Position numbers and translations under genes: made by a program
IMG/VR virus record: IMGVR_UViG_3300032084_000482
Location: 1-25,439 of that record
Length of the DNA stretch: 25,439 nt
Strand: one strand, 5' to 3'
DNA from: a virus
Notes under the pieces: model-generated
Seen by the model: only the letters and a program-made list of their open reading frames with translations
Told to the model about the DNA's origin: nothing
Database searches by the model: none
Shown here: piece after piece, positions 1 through 8,183 of the stretch
Layout: every line of letters starts with the position of its first letter
How positions within the stretch are numbered: the stretch's first letter is position 1

Positions 1-1
1 T

Positions 2-9
2 TATAAATA
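2..9 (+). promoter_or_regulatory. T4-type late promoter
   Basis: An exact TATAAATA octamer, the T4 late promoter -10 box read by phage sigma gp55 with gp33/gp45, lies 26 bases before the first gene. Transcription would begin about a dozen bases downstream. A GGGAG ribosome-binding site follows at about 25-29. Only three exact copies were noticed in the window, each directly before a gene of the virion-type region. Confidence 0.75.
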
Positions 10-35
10 TAAGATTAAACATATGGGAGCATTGA

Positions 36-1187
36 ATGAGGCAGTTTGTAAAACAACTTACACGACCAAAGAAAGAATCATATACTTCACCATTAAATAA
101 AATTCAGTCATTTACTGAAGCTTATGATATAATTCCAAAATCTACACAAGAGATTGATGAATTAGATACTCCACATAATAAAGAAAACCTAAAAGGTCTT
201 TTTAGTGATATTGTAAAAAAATCTGGTGTTAATGATCCTATTGCAATATCAAAAAATCCAAAAGAAAGTGGAGTTAAAGTCATGCGTTCAGTCGCAGATG
301 ATTTTAATTTACCATCTTTATCTAAAAAATATAATTTAAAAATTACAGCTGGTAATGGTTCAAGAGGTGGAGGGGGATCTAAAAGTAAAGGATTTGGTTT
401 TGAAGGGCAAGTTACTCAAGATATTGAAACTTACATAGCAGAGGGTGAAGATTCTCCAAATTTTAAATATCCAGAATTTATGAAAGAGTTGCACGATGAC
501 ATACTCTCAAAACACGAAGTTATTCAAGTAATACCAGAGGGTGGTGCGAACACTAGAAGGCCTTTAGTTTTTACAGATATTGGTGCGTTAATTAAAGGTA
601 GAGAACTACAAATAGGAAGATATATAACAGATGTGACAGTTCTTGGAGATGGTAAACCTTATTTCCTTTCACTTAAGTATGGTGGAACTGTTACATTTTT
701 CAATGCTGGGGTTGCAACTATTTTCACAGAAGATCAGTTTAAAGCTGGTAAATTTAAAGATAAAAGAGCAAAACAAATTCTTGGTATGTTTGGTATTGAA
801 GAAAAAAGGTTTATAGAAATTTTTGAGGGATATGATAAAAAAACTGCATCTAGGAAATCACCAAAAATAATTGTTGATGTAACTAGAAAAGTTAATATGA
901 GAGCTTTACTACAAATACTTGTTACTGGAATAGGATATGGTTATCACATGGTTCACAAAAAAGGTAAAAAAATTGAATATTATGAGATGACTAGAAGAAG
1001 AATGATGGATTCTGCAAAAGTTAAAAGTGTAAAAGTTTTATATCCAAAGCCAGGCTCTGCAAAAAGAATAGATATAGAAATCATAACTAAACTTTATATT
1101 TTTAAAGTTAACATTAGAAATAAACAAGGTGGTTTGTATCCATCACATATTATGTGTGATTATAGACCAAATCCGAGTGCAACATGA
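36..1187 (+). CDS. Unknown phage protein with possible PD-(D/E)XK nuclease-like core
   Basis: A 383-residue protein that I do not recognise as a named family. The N-terminus (MRQFVKQLTR) resembles the targeting motif seen on several downstream proteins, although it lacks the closing glutamate. Residues 1-105 look like a poorly conserved leader. A glycine/serine linker (about 107-119) separates it from a compact domain. Within that domain E123, D199 (in ITDVT) and S212-L-K214 on a predicted beta hairpin are spaced like a variant PD-(D/E)XK nuclease site. A conserved-looking R361-N-K-Q-G-G segment lies near the C-terminus. It starts after GGGAG at a suitable spacing and overlaps the next gene by four bases (ATGA), so it heads a translationally coupled operon. 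The nuclease idea is inference from motif spacing only. A structural role is the main alternative. Confidence 0.6.
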   Translation: MRQFVKQLTRPKKESYTSPLNKIQSFTEAYDIIPKSTQEIDELDTPHNKENLKGLFSDIVKKSGVNDPIAISKNPKESGVKVMRSVADDFNLPSLSKKYNLKITAGNGSRGGGGSKSKGFGFEGQVTQDIETYIAEGEDSPNFKYPEFMKELHDDILSKHEVIQVIPEGGANTRRPLVFTDIGALIKGRELQIGRYITDVTVLGDGKPYFLSLKYGGTVTFFNAGVATIFTEDQFKAGKFKDKRAKQILGMFGIEEKRFIEIFEGYDKKTASRKSPKIIVDVTRKVNMRALLQILVTGIGYGYHMVHKKGKKIEYYEMTRRRMMDSAKVKSVKVLYPKPGSAKRIDIEIITKLYIFKVNIRNKQGGLYPSHIMCDYRPNPSAT

Positions 1188-2425
1188 TTACATTCACAGA
1201 ATTACTTACAGAGCAAGCTGGTAAAAATCTTCACCTAGAGCATATAGAAGATGAGATACTAAATTTTGGAGTGCCAGGTGGTAGAGGTGCAATTAACTTT
1301 TTGCGTTCACTTCGTGATATGCTAGCTGGTGCAAGTCGTACTTCAGTAAACATGACAGTCAAGTGGGACGGAGCTCCAGCAATCTTTGCTGGTATTGATC
1401 CAGAAGATGGTAAGTTCTTCGTTGCAAAGAAATCTGTGTTTAATATTAATCCTAAACTTTATAAATCAGTTGCAGAGATAGATGCAGATTTGTCTGGTGC
1501 GTTGAACTCAAAGTTCAAGATTGCACTTGCAGAGTTTTCTAAACTTGGTATCAAGGGAGTTCTGCAAGGTGATTTAATGTTCACAGATGATGTAGAAACA
1601 CAAACCATAGATGGAGTAAAGTATTACACATTTCAGCCTAACACAATCGTATATGCAGTTCCAATAGATTCTGATTTAGGTAAACAAATAAAGAGTGCAA
1701 AAATAGGTGTTGTTTGGCACACCACATATTCTGGTAAAACACTACCAGATATGAAAGCATCTTTTGGTGCAGATATTAAAGGACTTAAAAAACCATCAAG
1801 TATTTGGATGGATGATGCAACATACAAAGATGTATCAGGGCGTGCAACATTTAACGCAAAAGAAACAGAGCAGATTACTTCTGTATTATCAGAGGTAGGT
1901 AAAACATTTCAAAGAATTAATGCACCAATGCTAAGAAAGTTTCTTAATTTACAGAATAGTTTGACTGGAACTTTAGCTGGTGCATCACTTAAAACATATA
2001 ATAACAGTAAAGTAAGAGTTGGTGAAAAGATTAAGAATCCAAAACAACATGCACAAGGATATGTTGATTGGGTAAAGCAATCTGTTCAAAAACAAATTGA
2101 CAAAGTAAAAAGTGATAAGGGTAAAGAAAAATACACTAATATACAGAAAGAATATGTAAGAGAGTTTTCAAAACATAGTAATAATCTAACTCAAGTCATA
2201 ACATTCCAAAATTTGTTAGTTGATGCAAAGATGCAAATAGTAAAAAAACTAAATAGTGTCAAGGGATTGACTGATACATTCATCAGGACTAAAAATGGAT
2301 TTAAAGTAACAAATCCAGAGGGATATGTTGCTATTGATAGAGTAAGTGGTGGTGCTGTTAAATTAGTAGACAGAATGGAGTTCTCATTTAACAATTTCAC
2401 TGCAATAAAGGCATGGGACAAATGA
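1184..2425 (+). CDS. Ligase-like nucleotidyltransferase-fold phage protein
   Basis: A 413-residue protein resembling an uncharacterised T4-like marine phage family (possibly the one labelled DUF6267). The sequence carries what look like the motifs of covalent nucleotidyltransferases (DNA/RNA ligases): motif I K60-W-D-G63, a motif III-like segment GVLQGDLM (125-132), a motif IV-like E379-G-Y-V, and a motif V-like V-K393-L-V-D. In ligases the motif I lysine carries the AMP and the last motif contacts phosphate. The insert between motifs III and IV (about 220-345) is helical and charged, and longer than in minimal ligases. The N-terminus MITFTELLTE fits a capsid-targeting sequence ending in L-T-E and is close to the start of T4 Alt (MELITELFDE). 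The start overlaps the previous stop by ATGA. The motif assignment is inference, and activity could have been lost because motif III has D instead of the usual E. Confidence 0.7.
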   Translation: MITFTELLTEQAGKNLHLEHIEDEILNFGVPGGRGAINFLRSLRDMLAGASRTSVNMTVKWDGAPAIFAGIDPEDGKFFVAKKSVFNINPKLYKSVAEIDADLSGALNSKFKIALAEFSKLGIKGVLQGDLMFTDDVETQTIDGVKYYTFQPNTIVYAVPIDSDLGKQIKSAKIGVVWHTTYSGKTLPDMKASFGADIKGLKKPSSIWMDDATYKDVSGRATFNAKETEQITSVLSEVGKTFQRINAPMLRKFLNLQNSLTGTLAGASLKTYNNSKVRVGEKIKNPKQHAQGYVDWVKQSVQKQIDKVKSDKGKEKYTNIQKEYVREFSKHSNNLTQVITFQNLLVDAKMQIVKKLNSVKGLTDTFIRTKNGFKVTNPEGYVAIDRVSGGAVKLVDRMEFSFNNFTAIKAWDK

Positions 2426-2832
2426 CAAAGAAAACATTTAAAGAAATTTATTCTCCAAAAGATAGTGAGAAAGATTTAGAAGAATTTAGACTCATCTCTC
2501 GTCAACAAAGAATCAAACAAGCAAGACGCATGAAAAAACTTGCAAAGAGTGCTGCGTTTAAAACAAAAGTTAAAAGGTCTAAACTTAGAGTTGCAGATCC
2601 AGCAAAACTTCAAGTTAAAGCAAGAAAAGCCGCAAAGAAAAAAGTAGTTGATAGATTTTATCCAAACTATAATGAATTTTCAATCGCAAGAAGAGCTCAA
2701 ACTGACCAAATTATACAGCAAAAATATGGTGGTTTGATTGCAAAACTATCTAAAAGATTACTCATACCCATGAAGAAAAAAGAAATTGAAAAAGTTAAAC
2801 AAGCTAGGCTTGCTAGACAGGAAAAGAAATGA
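2422..2832 (+). CDS. Small lysine/arginine-rich phage protein
   Basis: A 136-residue, strongly basic protein. I chose the ATG at 2422 over the one at 2413 because it forms an ATGA overlap with the preceding stop, the coupling used throughout this operon. The start MTKKTFKEIY resembles the targeting motif of neighbouring proteins, but no L/I-x-E follows at once. The body is almost all helix with many K and R residues, suggesting DNA binding inside the head or a core role. It ends in KQARLARQEKK, echoed by ARQRRLARQEQ in the protein at 11307-11828. It overlaps the next gene by ATGA. No enzyme motif is visible. Function unknown. Confidence 0.7.
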   Translation: MTKKTFKEIYSPKDSEKDLEEFRLISRQQRIKQARRMKKLAKSAAFKTKVKRSKLRVADPAKLQVKARKAAKKKVVDRFYPNYNEFSIARRAQTDQIIQQKYGGLIAKLSKRLLIPMKKKEIEKVKQARLARQEKK

Positions 2833-4742
2833 AAAAATTTAGAGAATTAGTAGAGCAAAAAAACACAATAGTTTTTACTTTTGGTAGATTTAATCCACCA
2901 ACGACTGGGCATGAGAAACTTATACAAAAAGTAAAGAGTGTTGCTGGTTCACAACCATTTCGTATCTATCCATCATTTTCACAGAATCAAAAGAAAGACC
3001 CACTACCACACGCATTGAAGATTGCGTATATGAGAAAGATGTTTCCACAATATGCAAAAAATATAGTCGCAGATAAAAACTCTAGGACTGCAATTGATAT
3101 TGCAGTTAAATTATATGATGAGGGATTTAAAAATTTAACAATGGTGGTAGGCTCTGATAGAGTGAAAGAGTTTCAAAGATTACTTACAACTTACAATGGT
3201 GTTGATGGTAAACGACATGGATACTATAAGTTTGACAATATTAATGTTGTAAGTGCTGGAGAAAGAGATCCAGATGCAGAGGGTGTAGAGGGAATGTCTG
3301 CATCTAAAATGAGAACAGCTGCATCTGATAGTGATTTTGAATCATTTAAAAAAGGACTTCCATCTAATTTTAAAGATGATAAAAAACTTTATCTTGATGT
3401 TCGTAAATACATGGGTATTCGTGAGCAAAGAGATATGGGTGAAATGACAGATATGGAATCACTTAGAGATTTATATTTGACTGGACAGATTTGGAACATA
3501 GACGATTTAGTAGAGGCAAATGGTGTTGAGGGCAGAATAATTCGTAGAGGAACAAATTATGTTGCGTTCAATGATAGAGATGGTAAAGTTCACAAAGCTT
3601 GGCTACATGAAATAACAATAAATGAAATACAAAAAGGATTACGCAGAGTCAAGCAAGATCCAGACATTAAAGGTGATCCAGGCACAGAGCCAGCAAAGTA
3701 TTATAAAGGTGTTGCAAAAAGTAAAAAGAAAGATAGAGATGACCATTTTGAAAAAGGTGCAAAAATGGACGATGATAATCCAGCTGCATATACACCAGCA
3801 CCTGGCGATAAAGATAAATCTGGTAAATTAAAAAAGACTAAACCATCTAAATATACTCTTAAGTATAAGAAAATGTTTGGTGATGAATATGAAATAAATG
3901 AGAAGATTGCTGGACTTGTAAAGAAAGCAGATAAGTCTGGGGTGTCATATTCAATATTGAAACAAGTTTATAATCGTGGTATGGCTGCATGGAGAACTGG
4001 ACATAGGCCAGGCACTACTCCACAGCAATGGGCATTTGCAAGAGTGAACTCATTTTTAACTGGTGGTGGTGCAAGAAAAGCTGATGCAGATTTGTGGACA
4101 AAAGCAAAAGCAAGTAAGAAAAGTAAAAAAGAAGATGTTGAGGTAGCTGCACTATTTAAACCAATTAAAGAAGCACAAGCAGTTGCAAACAATAAAGTTC
4201 ACAGATTCATTAAAGGCCATGGCATAACATACAAAGGTAAAAAATATAAAGAGATTGAGTTTGAAAGAATAAAAATTGATAATGGAAGTAAAACAGTTAC
4301 ATTGAGAATGATTGCACCTAAAGAACTTTTTGGAAAAGAAGTGCCAGTTAGTTTTAGATTCTTGAGGAGAGGGCCTTTTACAAAATTAGAAGTTCCAAAT
4401 GCGTTTGAAGAAAAAACTGAAAAATTAAAAAAATTTAGTGATATGAATGAGTGGGGGCAAATAGTTCAAGAAGCAGAGTATCAAGGACGCAAAGTTAAAT
4501 TAAATGACCCATTTAGATTACCATCTGGTAGCACTAAAAAGTTTGGAGTTTATGTAAAGAATGAAAAAGGTAATATTATAAAGGTTACTTTTGGTGACCC
4601 AAATATGGAAATAAAAAGAGATGACCCTAATCGTAGAAAAAATTTTCGTGCAAGGCATAATTGTGATAATCCAGGCCCTAAAACAAAAGCAAGATATTGG
4701 AGTTGTTTTCAATGGCGCTCTGGTGCAAAGGTAGACAACTAA
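2829..4742 (+). CDS. Multidomain protein with N-terminal NMNAT/cytidylyltransferase-like domain
   Basis: A 637-residue protein. After a targeting-like start MKKFRELVEQ comes a nucleotidylyltransferase domain (about 12-195) with GRFNPPTTGH (19-28, the HxGH-type site) and a second signature M156-S-A-S-K-M-R162 resembling the ISxTxxR motif. This family joins a nucleotide to a phosphate-bearing substrate, as in NMN to NAD or CTP activation. Then follow a small beta-rich segment (about 225-262), a low-complexity linker, a conserved domain at about 356-428 (NRGMAAWRTGHRPGTTPQQW, probably DUF5824), another beta-rich domain (about 450-525) and a C-terminal domain (about 550-630) with RARHNCDNPG and YWSC. 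I-N-E or I-K-E triplets lie in three linkers (264-266, 356-358, 446-448), consistent with prohead-protease processing. ATGA overlap upstream. The substrate cannot be told from sequence. Confidence 0.85.
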   Translation: MKKFRELVEQKNTIVFTFGRFNPPTTGHEKLIQKVKSVAGSQPFRIYPSFSQNQKKDPLPHALKIAYMRKMFPQYAKNIVADKNSRTAIDIAVKLYDEGFKNLTMVVGSDRVKEFQRLLTTYNGVDGKRHGYYKFDNINVVSAGERDPDAEGVEGMSASKMRTAASDSDFESFKKGLPSNFKDDKKLYLDVRKYMGIREQRDMGEMTDMESLRDLYLTGQIWNIDDLVEANGVEGRIIRRGTNYVAFNDRDGKVHKAWLHEITINEIQKGLRRVKQDPDIKGDPGTEPAKYYKGVAKSKKKDRDDHFEKGAKMDDDNPAAYTPAPGDKDKSGKLKKTKPSKYTLKYKKMFGDEYEINEKIAGLVKKADKSGVSYSILKQVYNRGMAAWRTGHRPGTTPQQWAFARVNSFLTGGGARKADADLWTKAKASKKSKKEDVEVAALFKPIKEAQAVANNKVHRFIKGHGITYKGKKYKEIEFERIKIDNGSKTVTLRMIAPKELFGKEVPVSFRFLRRGPFTKLEVPNAFEEKTEKLKKFSDMNEWGQIVQEAEYQGRKVKLNDPFRLPSGSTKKFGVYVKNEKGNIIKVTFGDPNMEIKRDDPNRRKNFRARHNCDNPGPKTKARYWSCFQWRSGAKVDN

Positions 4743-4754
4743 AGGAATGAAAAA

Positions 4755-7637
4755 ATGAGATATACTAACATATCTGACTTATACAGACAAGTAAAAGAAA
4801 GAACACTTACACCTAAAGAACTTGAAGACCGAGAGAAGATTGCAAAAAAATTACCTATGGATGACTTCAAGAAAAGGTATGGTAAAGATGCAATGGCTGT
4901 TAAAATGGCAGTTGCAACTAATATTGCAAAGGGTAAATCAGAAGAAGTTGAGTTAGATGAGTTCAATAAAATGACTGTTACTGTAAATGACCCTAAACAA
5001 AGAAAAAAAGTATTTGATGACTTAAAGAAACAGAAAAGATTAGATGTTTCTATGGGGCCTGGTAAGACTATCAAAGTGGATGGTAAAGGTAAGGCACTAA
5101 ATCTTTTTGCAAAAGACATAATGAATTTTTATGATGCAGAAATCAGAGCAGAAGAAATAGAAGAAGATGCAAAGATGGCTAAACAATCTGATGATAATCT
5201 AAAGTCACTAATGAAAAAGTTTCGTGACATGGAAAAGAAAGACCCAAAGATGCCTTCTACACAGTTTATGATTAAAAGACTTGGTAAAGAAATGAAAAAG
5301 CGTGGACTTAAAGAAGAACAATTAGATGAATTAAGACAACCATTCGTAGTTATTGATACTGCTAGAAATAATCAAGTTATAAGTACATCATCTGATGAAA
5401 TGGGTGCAAAGAGTGCTGTTGCAAGTGCAGAACTTCCACCATTGAATGTTAAAGATAAGAAAACTTTAAAAATTGTTAAAACTCGCAAAAAACAAATGAT
5501 TGGATATCCTCTCAAAGAAGAAACTGAACTTGATGAAGAATTAAAAGGTTTTCAAGTTGACTTTGGTAAAGGTATGAAACAAGGTAAAGCAATTTATAAG
5601 AATAAAAAAGATGCAGAGGAATTTGCAGCTAGAAGAAAAAAGTTGGGTGAATTACCAGTAAAGATTACTCCAACTACTGTTAAAAATGCAAATATGTTTG
5701 ATGACCCAATGGGGCCTAAAAGAAAAAGAATACCAGAAGAAACTGAACTTGATGAAAAGTATGACTTATATCACAAGACATTTTCTGGTGCAATGCAACA
5801 TGCATACGACTATGCAAAGAAAAAGATGGGTATAACAGTAGACCCAAAAGAGATTGACAGTAAAGTTGCAACTGGGCCTAAGAAACCATCTGAGGGTAAA
5901 ACAAACAAATACAGACTCAAAGGTAAAGGTGGTAACTTACAAATTCAAGTACACAATAAAGGTGGCTCAAAACCATTTGAGTTGAATATGTATAAAGAAG
6001 AATTTATTAATGAAGATGGACATGCTGATGTTGCATCTGCAATTCGTCAGTGTAAAACAATTACAGAAGATGCAATGCAAATTATGTCTAAACTTCAAGG
6101 CATGAATCCAGAGGAGTCATTACCAACTTGGTGGACAAACAAACTTGCAGTTGCATCAAACAGTATGAACAAAATGAGAGACTATCTCTTAGTTCCGTCT
6201 ATGAAAGAATCACTTGATAAAGAAGATGAACCTACTGTAAAAAAGGTTGTAAAAATGTTAAAGAAAGCAAGTCAAGCTCACGCTGGACAAGCAAAAGATT
6301 TAGAAAAAGCAATTACTGAGCAACCAGAGCATGAAATCACAGTAGGTAATTATACTACTAAGTTTTTTCACATGTGTGGCTCTGCACAAAAAGTAATGAA
6401 GAAACATGCAGATAAAGATGGTGCAGAAGAACTTACTCGTATGCAAGATGTATTCTATAAGATGGAAAAAGATATTATGATGAATGATGGTGGTGCAAGT
6501 AATAATCAGAAAAAGAAAGCAGAAATACTTTACGATAAAATTATTGCAAAAGCTAAAGAAGTTGGTATTGCAGACGAAGTTGATAAGTATATGAAATTAC
6601 ATTTAACATCTGTAACAAAAGGTGAACCAAAATTAGGATTTGGTAGAACTGATAAGCAAGAGCAAGTAAGTGAAGCTCCAAAAAGAGGAGAATATGCTTT
6701 AGTTCTTAAATCTAATGATAAAATTGCAGATGTTGGTAGTTTAAAAGATATGAGAACACAAAGAAGAAAATTAGGACAAAATAAATATGATGTTTACCCA
6801 TCACAAGGTGGAACACCAGGCGATAACCATAATAAAACTTGTCCACCAGTAAACGAGGAAAATGAAATGAATAAAGATTTAATAGATGCAGCTAAAAAAA
6901 TTATGTTAGGTGAAAAAAAGACTGTACGACAGTTAGTTGATCCTAAAAAAGAAGTCATGGTTGTCAAGAAAAATAATGTAATAGTAATTGACAAAAAAGA
7001 CCAAGACAAGTATATGAAGATGGGATATCAACTCGCAGAAAAAGAAAAACTTGACCCTGTAAATCCAAAGGCTGTCAAAAAGAAGTTTGACGATAGAAAA
7101 GACAAAGACATTGACAATGATGGAGATGTTGATTCTACAGATAAGTATCTTCACAAAAGAAGAAAAGCAATTTCTAAAGCAGTAGCAAAAGAAGAAGTTG
7201 AACTTGATGAATCAATGTCTGGAAAAGAGGTTGCAAAAAGAATGATGAAAATTCAACTGATGAAAGGTTTTGCACCTAAAGTCGCAAAGATGAAAACTGT
7301 AAATCGTAGTGATTTAGAAAAGTTATTACCAGACTTTATTTCTGGTGGTGACATAACTAAAGTTTTACAAAAAGAAAACTATGAGATTGGAAAAGACTAT
7401 GGTAAACATACTAGAGATGTAACTCCAGGCCAATCAAATGATGATTTTGAAAAAATGGTGGATGTCATGCAAAAGAAAAATACAAGTATGCGAGAAGCAC
7501 TTGCAAAAGTTTGGAACACAACAGAGGGTAAAAATCCTTTTGTAAAAAAAGAAGAAAAACCTATGACTAAAACTATGACAGGTAAAACACCAACTAAAGT
7601 TGAAGTTAATCCAGAGGTAAAAGAAGATAAAAAGTGA
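4755..7637 (+). CDS. Modular 960-residue protein with repeated ELDE sites; putative packaged polyprotein
   Basis: A lysine- and glutamate-rich protein built of short, dissimilar modules separated by E-E-x-E-L-D-E-type linkers. L-D-E ends at residues 69, 192, 261, 334 and 819; similar I-E-E, I-N-E and L-A-E triplets end at 137, 420 and 762. This divides the first 420 residues into pieces of 69, 68, 55, 69, 73 and 86. T4 prohead protease gp21 cuts after L/I-x-E, so I infer a precursor cleaved during head maturation. Module 335-420 (HKTFSGAMQHAYDYAKKK) and 421-485 (LPTWWTNKLAVASN, MRDYLLVPS) resemble segments found in other marine T4-like phages. Residues 785-805 resemble a dockerin/EF-hand calcium loop. 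The start has AAGGA nine bases upstream; the GTG of the next gene overlaps the stop. A large scaffold or core protein is an alternative reading. Confidence 0.75.
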   Translation: MRYTNISDLYRQVKERTLTPKELEDREKIAKKLPMDDFKKRYGKDAMAVKMAVATNIAKGKSEEVELDEFNKMTVTVNDPKQRKKVFDDLKKQKRLDVSMGPGKTIKVDGKGKALNLFAKDIMNFYDAEIRAEEIEEDAKMAKQSDDNLKSLMKKFRDMEKKDPKMPSTQFMIKRLGKEMKKRGLKEEQLDELRQPFVVIDTARNNQVISTSSDEMGAKSAVASAELPPLNVKDKKTLKIVKTRKKQMIGYPLKEETELDEELKGFQVDFGKGMKQGKAIYKNKKDAEEFAARRKKLGELPVKITPTTVKNANMFDDPMGPKRKRIPEETELDEKYDLYHKTFSGAMQHAYDYAKKKMGITVDPKEIDSKVATGPKKPSEGKTNKYRLKGKGGNLQIQVHNKGGSKPFELNMYKEEFINEDGHADVASAIRQCKTITEDAMQIMSKLQGMNPEESLPTWWTNKLAVASNSMNKMRDYLLVPSMKESLDKEDEPTVKKVVKMLKKASQAHAGQAKDLEKAITEQPEHEITVGNYTTKFFHMCGSAQKVMKKHADKDGAEELTRMQDVFYKMEKDIMMNDGGASNNQKKKAEILYDKIIAKAKEVGIADEVDKYMKLHLTSVTKGEPKLGFGRTDKQEQVSEAPKRGEYALVLKSNDKIADVGSLKDMRTQRRKLGQNKYDVYPSQGGTPGDNHNKTCPPVNEENEMNKDLIDAAKKIMLGEKKTVRQLVDPKKEVMVVKKNNVIVIDKKDQDKYMKMGYQLAEKEKLDPVNPKAVKKKFDDRKDKDIDNDGDVDSTDKYLHKRRKAISKAVAKEEVELDESMSGKEVAKRMMKIQLMKGFAPKVAKMKTVNRSDLEKLLPDFISGGDITKVLQKENYEIGKDYGKHTRDVTPGQSNDDFEKMVDVMQKKNTSMREALAKVWNTTEGKNPFVKKEEKPMTKTMTGKTPTKVEVNPEVKEDKK
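5516..5756 (+). repeat. 22-bp direct repeat encoding the EETELDE linker
   Basis: The same 22 bases (AGAAGAAACTGAACTTGATG plus AA) occur at 5516-5537 and 5735-5756, inside the coding sequence of the 960-residue protein. Diverged copies of the same coding motif lie near 4938-4961 and 7189-7210. The repeats could allow in-frame deletion or duplication of single modules by recombination. Confidence 0.8.
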
Positions 7638-8149
7638 AATTCATACAGCAATTACTAGAGGTAAATAAAGAAGATTTACCAGAAATTTATTGTGATATGG
7701 ATCAAGTTTTATGTAATTTTATGAAAGGTGCTGATAAAGCAGTTGGAGAACCTTTTATCTATGCAGATAGAGTAGATAGGTGGAAAAAGATTTCAAACAC
7801 GAAAAATTTTTGGGCAAACCTAGAGTGGATGCCTGGAGCAAAAAGATTATATATGAGAATTGAAAAATATAATCCTCACATATTATCTGCATACTCAGAT
7901 CGTGACAATAATTCACGAGCTGGAAAAATGAAGTGGCTAAGTAGAAATACTAACTTTAAAAGAGGTAGAATACATTTGGTAAAAAGAGCACAAAAAAAAG
8001 ATTATGCAACAACAGATGGTAAACCAAATGTTTTAATTGATGATTATATAAAGAATATAAAAGAGTGGGAATCTAATGGTGGAATAGGTGTACATCACAC
8101 AAGTGTTAGTAAAACAATGGGTGAACTTAACAGATTAGGTTTTAAATAA
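7634..8149 (+). CDS. HAD-superfamily 5'(3')-nucleotidase-like phosphatase
   Basis: A 171-residue protein. After a short leader MKFIQQLLEV, which fits a targeting sequence ending in L-L-E, comes a HAD phosphatase core. Motif I is D21-M-D23-Q-V-L; a serine at 85 in HILSAYS acts as motif II; lysines around 117-122 fit motif III; I-D136-D137 fits motif IV. The first aspartate forms the phospho-intermediate and the others bind Mg. The size and motif layout match bacterial and phage 5'(3')-deoxyribonucleotidase-type proteins that dephosphorylate nucleoside monophosphates. Translation starts at a GTG that overlaps the previous stop (GTGA). The combination of an enzyme with a head-targeting leader is odd and suggests virion packaging. 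The enzyme class is secure; the substrate and packaging are inferred. Confidence 0.85.
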   Translation: MKFIQQLLEVNKEDLPEIYCDMDQVLCNFMKGADKAVGEPFIYADRVDRWKKISNTKNFWANLEWMPGAKRLYMRIEKYNPHILSAYSDRDNNSRAGKMKWLSRNTNFKRGRIHLVKRAQKKDYATTDGKPNVLIDDYIKNIKEWESNGGIGVHHTSVSKTMGELNRLGFK

Positions 8150-8150
8150 T

Positions 8151-8158
8151 TATAAATA
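8151..8158 (+). promoter_or_regulatory. T4-type late promoter
   Basis: An exact TATAAATA sits right after the stop of the phosphatase gene and 26 bases before the next start. The flanking bases TATAAATAGTTT are shared with the copy at 9031, and a clear AGGAGA ribosome-binding site follows. It would drive high late expression of the virion-type gene at 8184. Confidence 0.8.
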
Positions 8159-8183
8159 GTTTATAAAAAAATAGGAGAAACAG

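Noticed and set aside
4739-5119. Minus-strand frame of 126 codons
   Set aside because: Lies opposite the N-terminal modules of the 960-residue protein; hydrophobic composition is what the reverse complement of lysine-rich coding sequence gives, and no promoter or ribosome site is seen.
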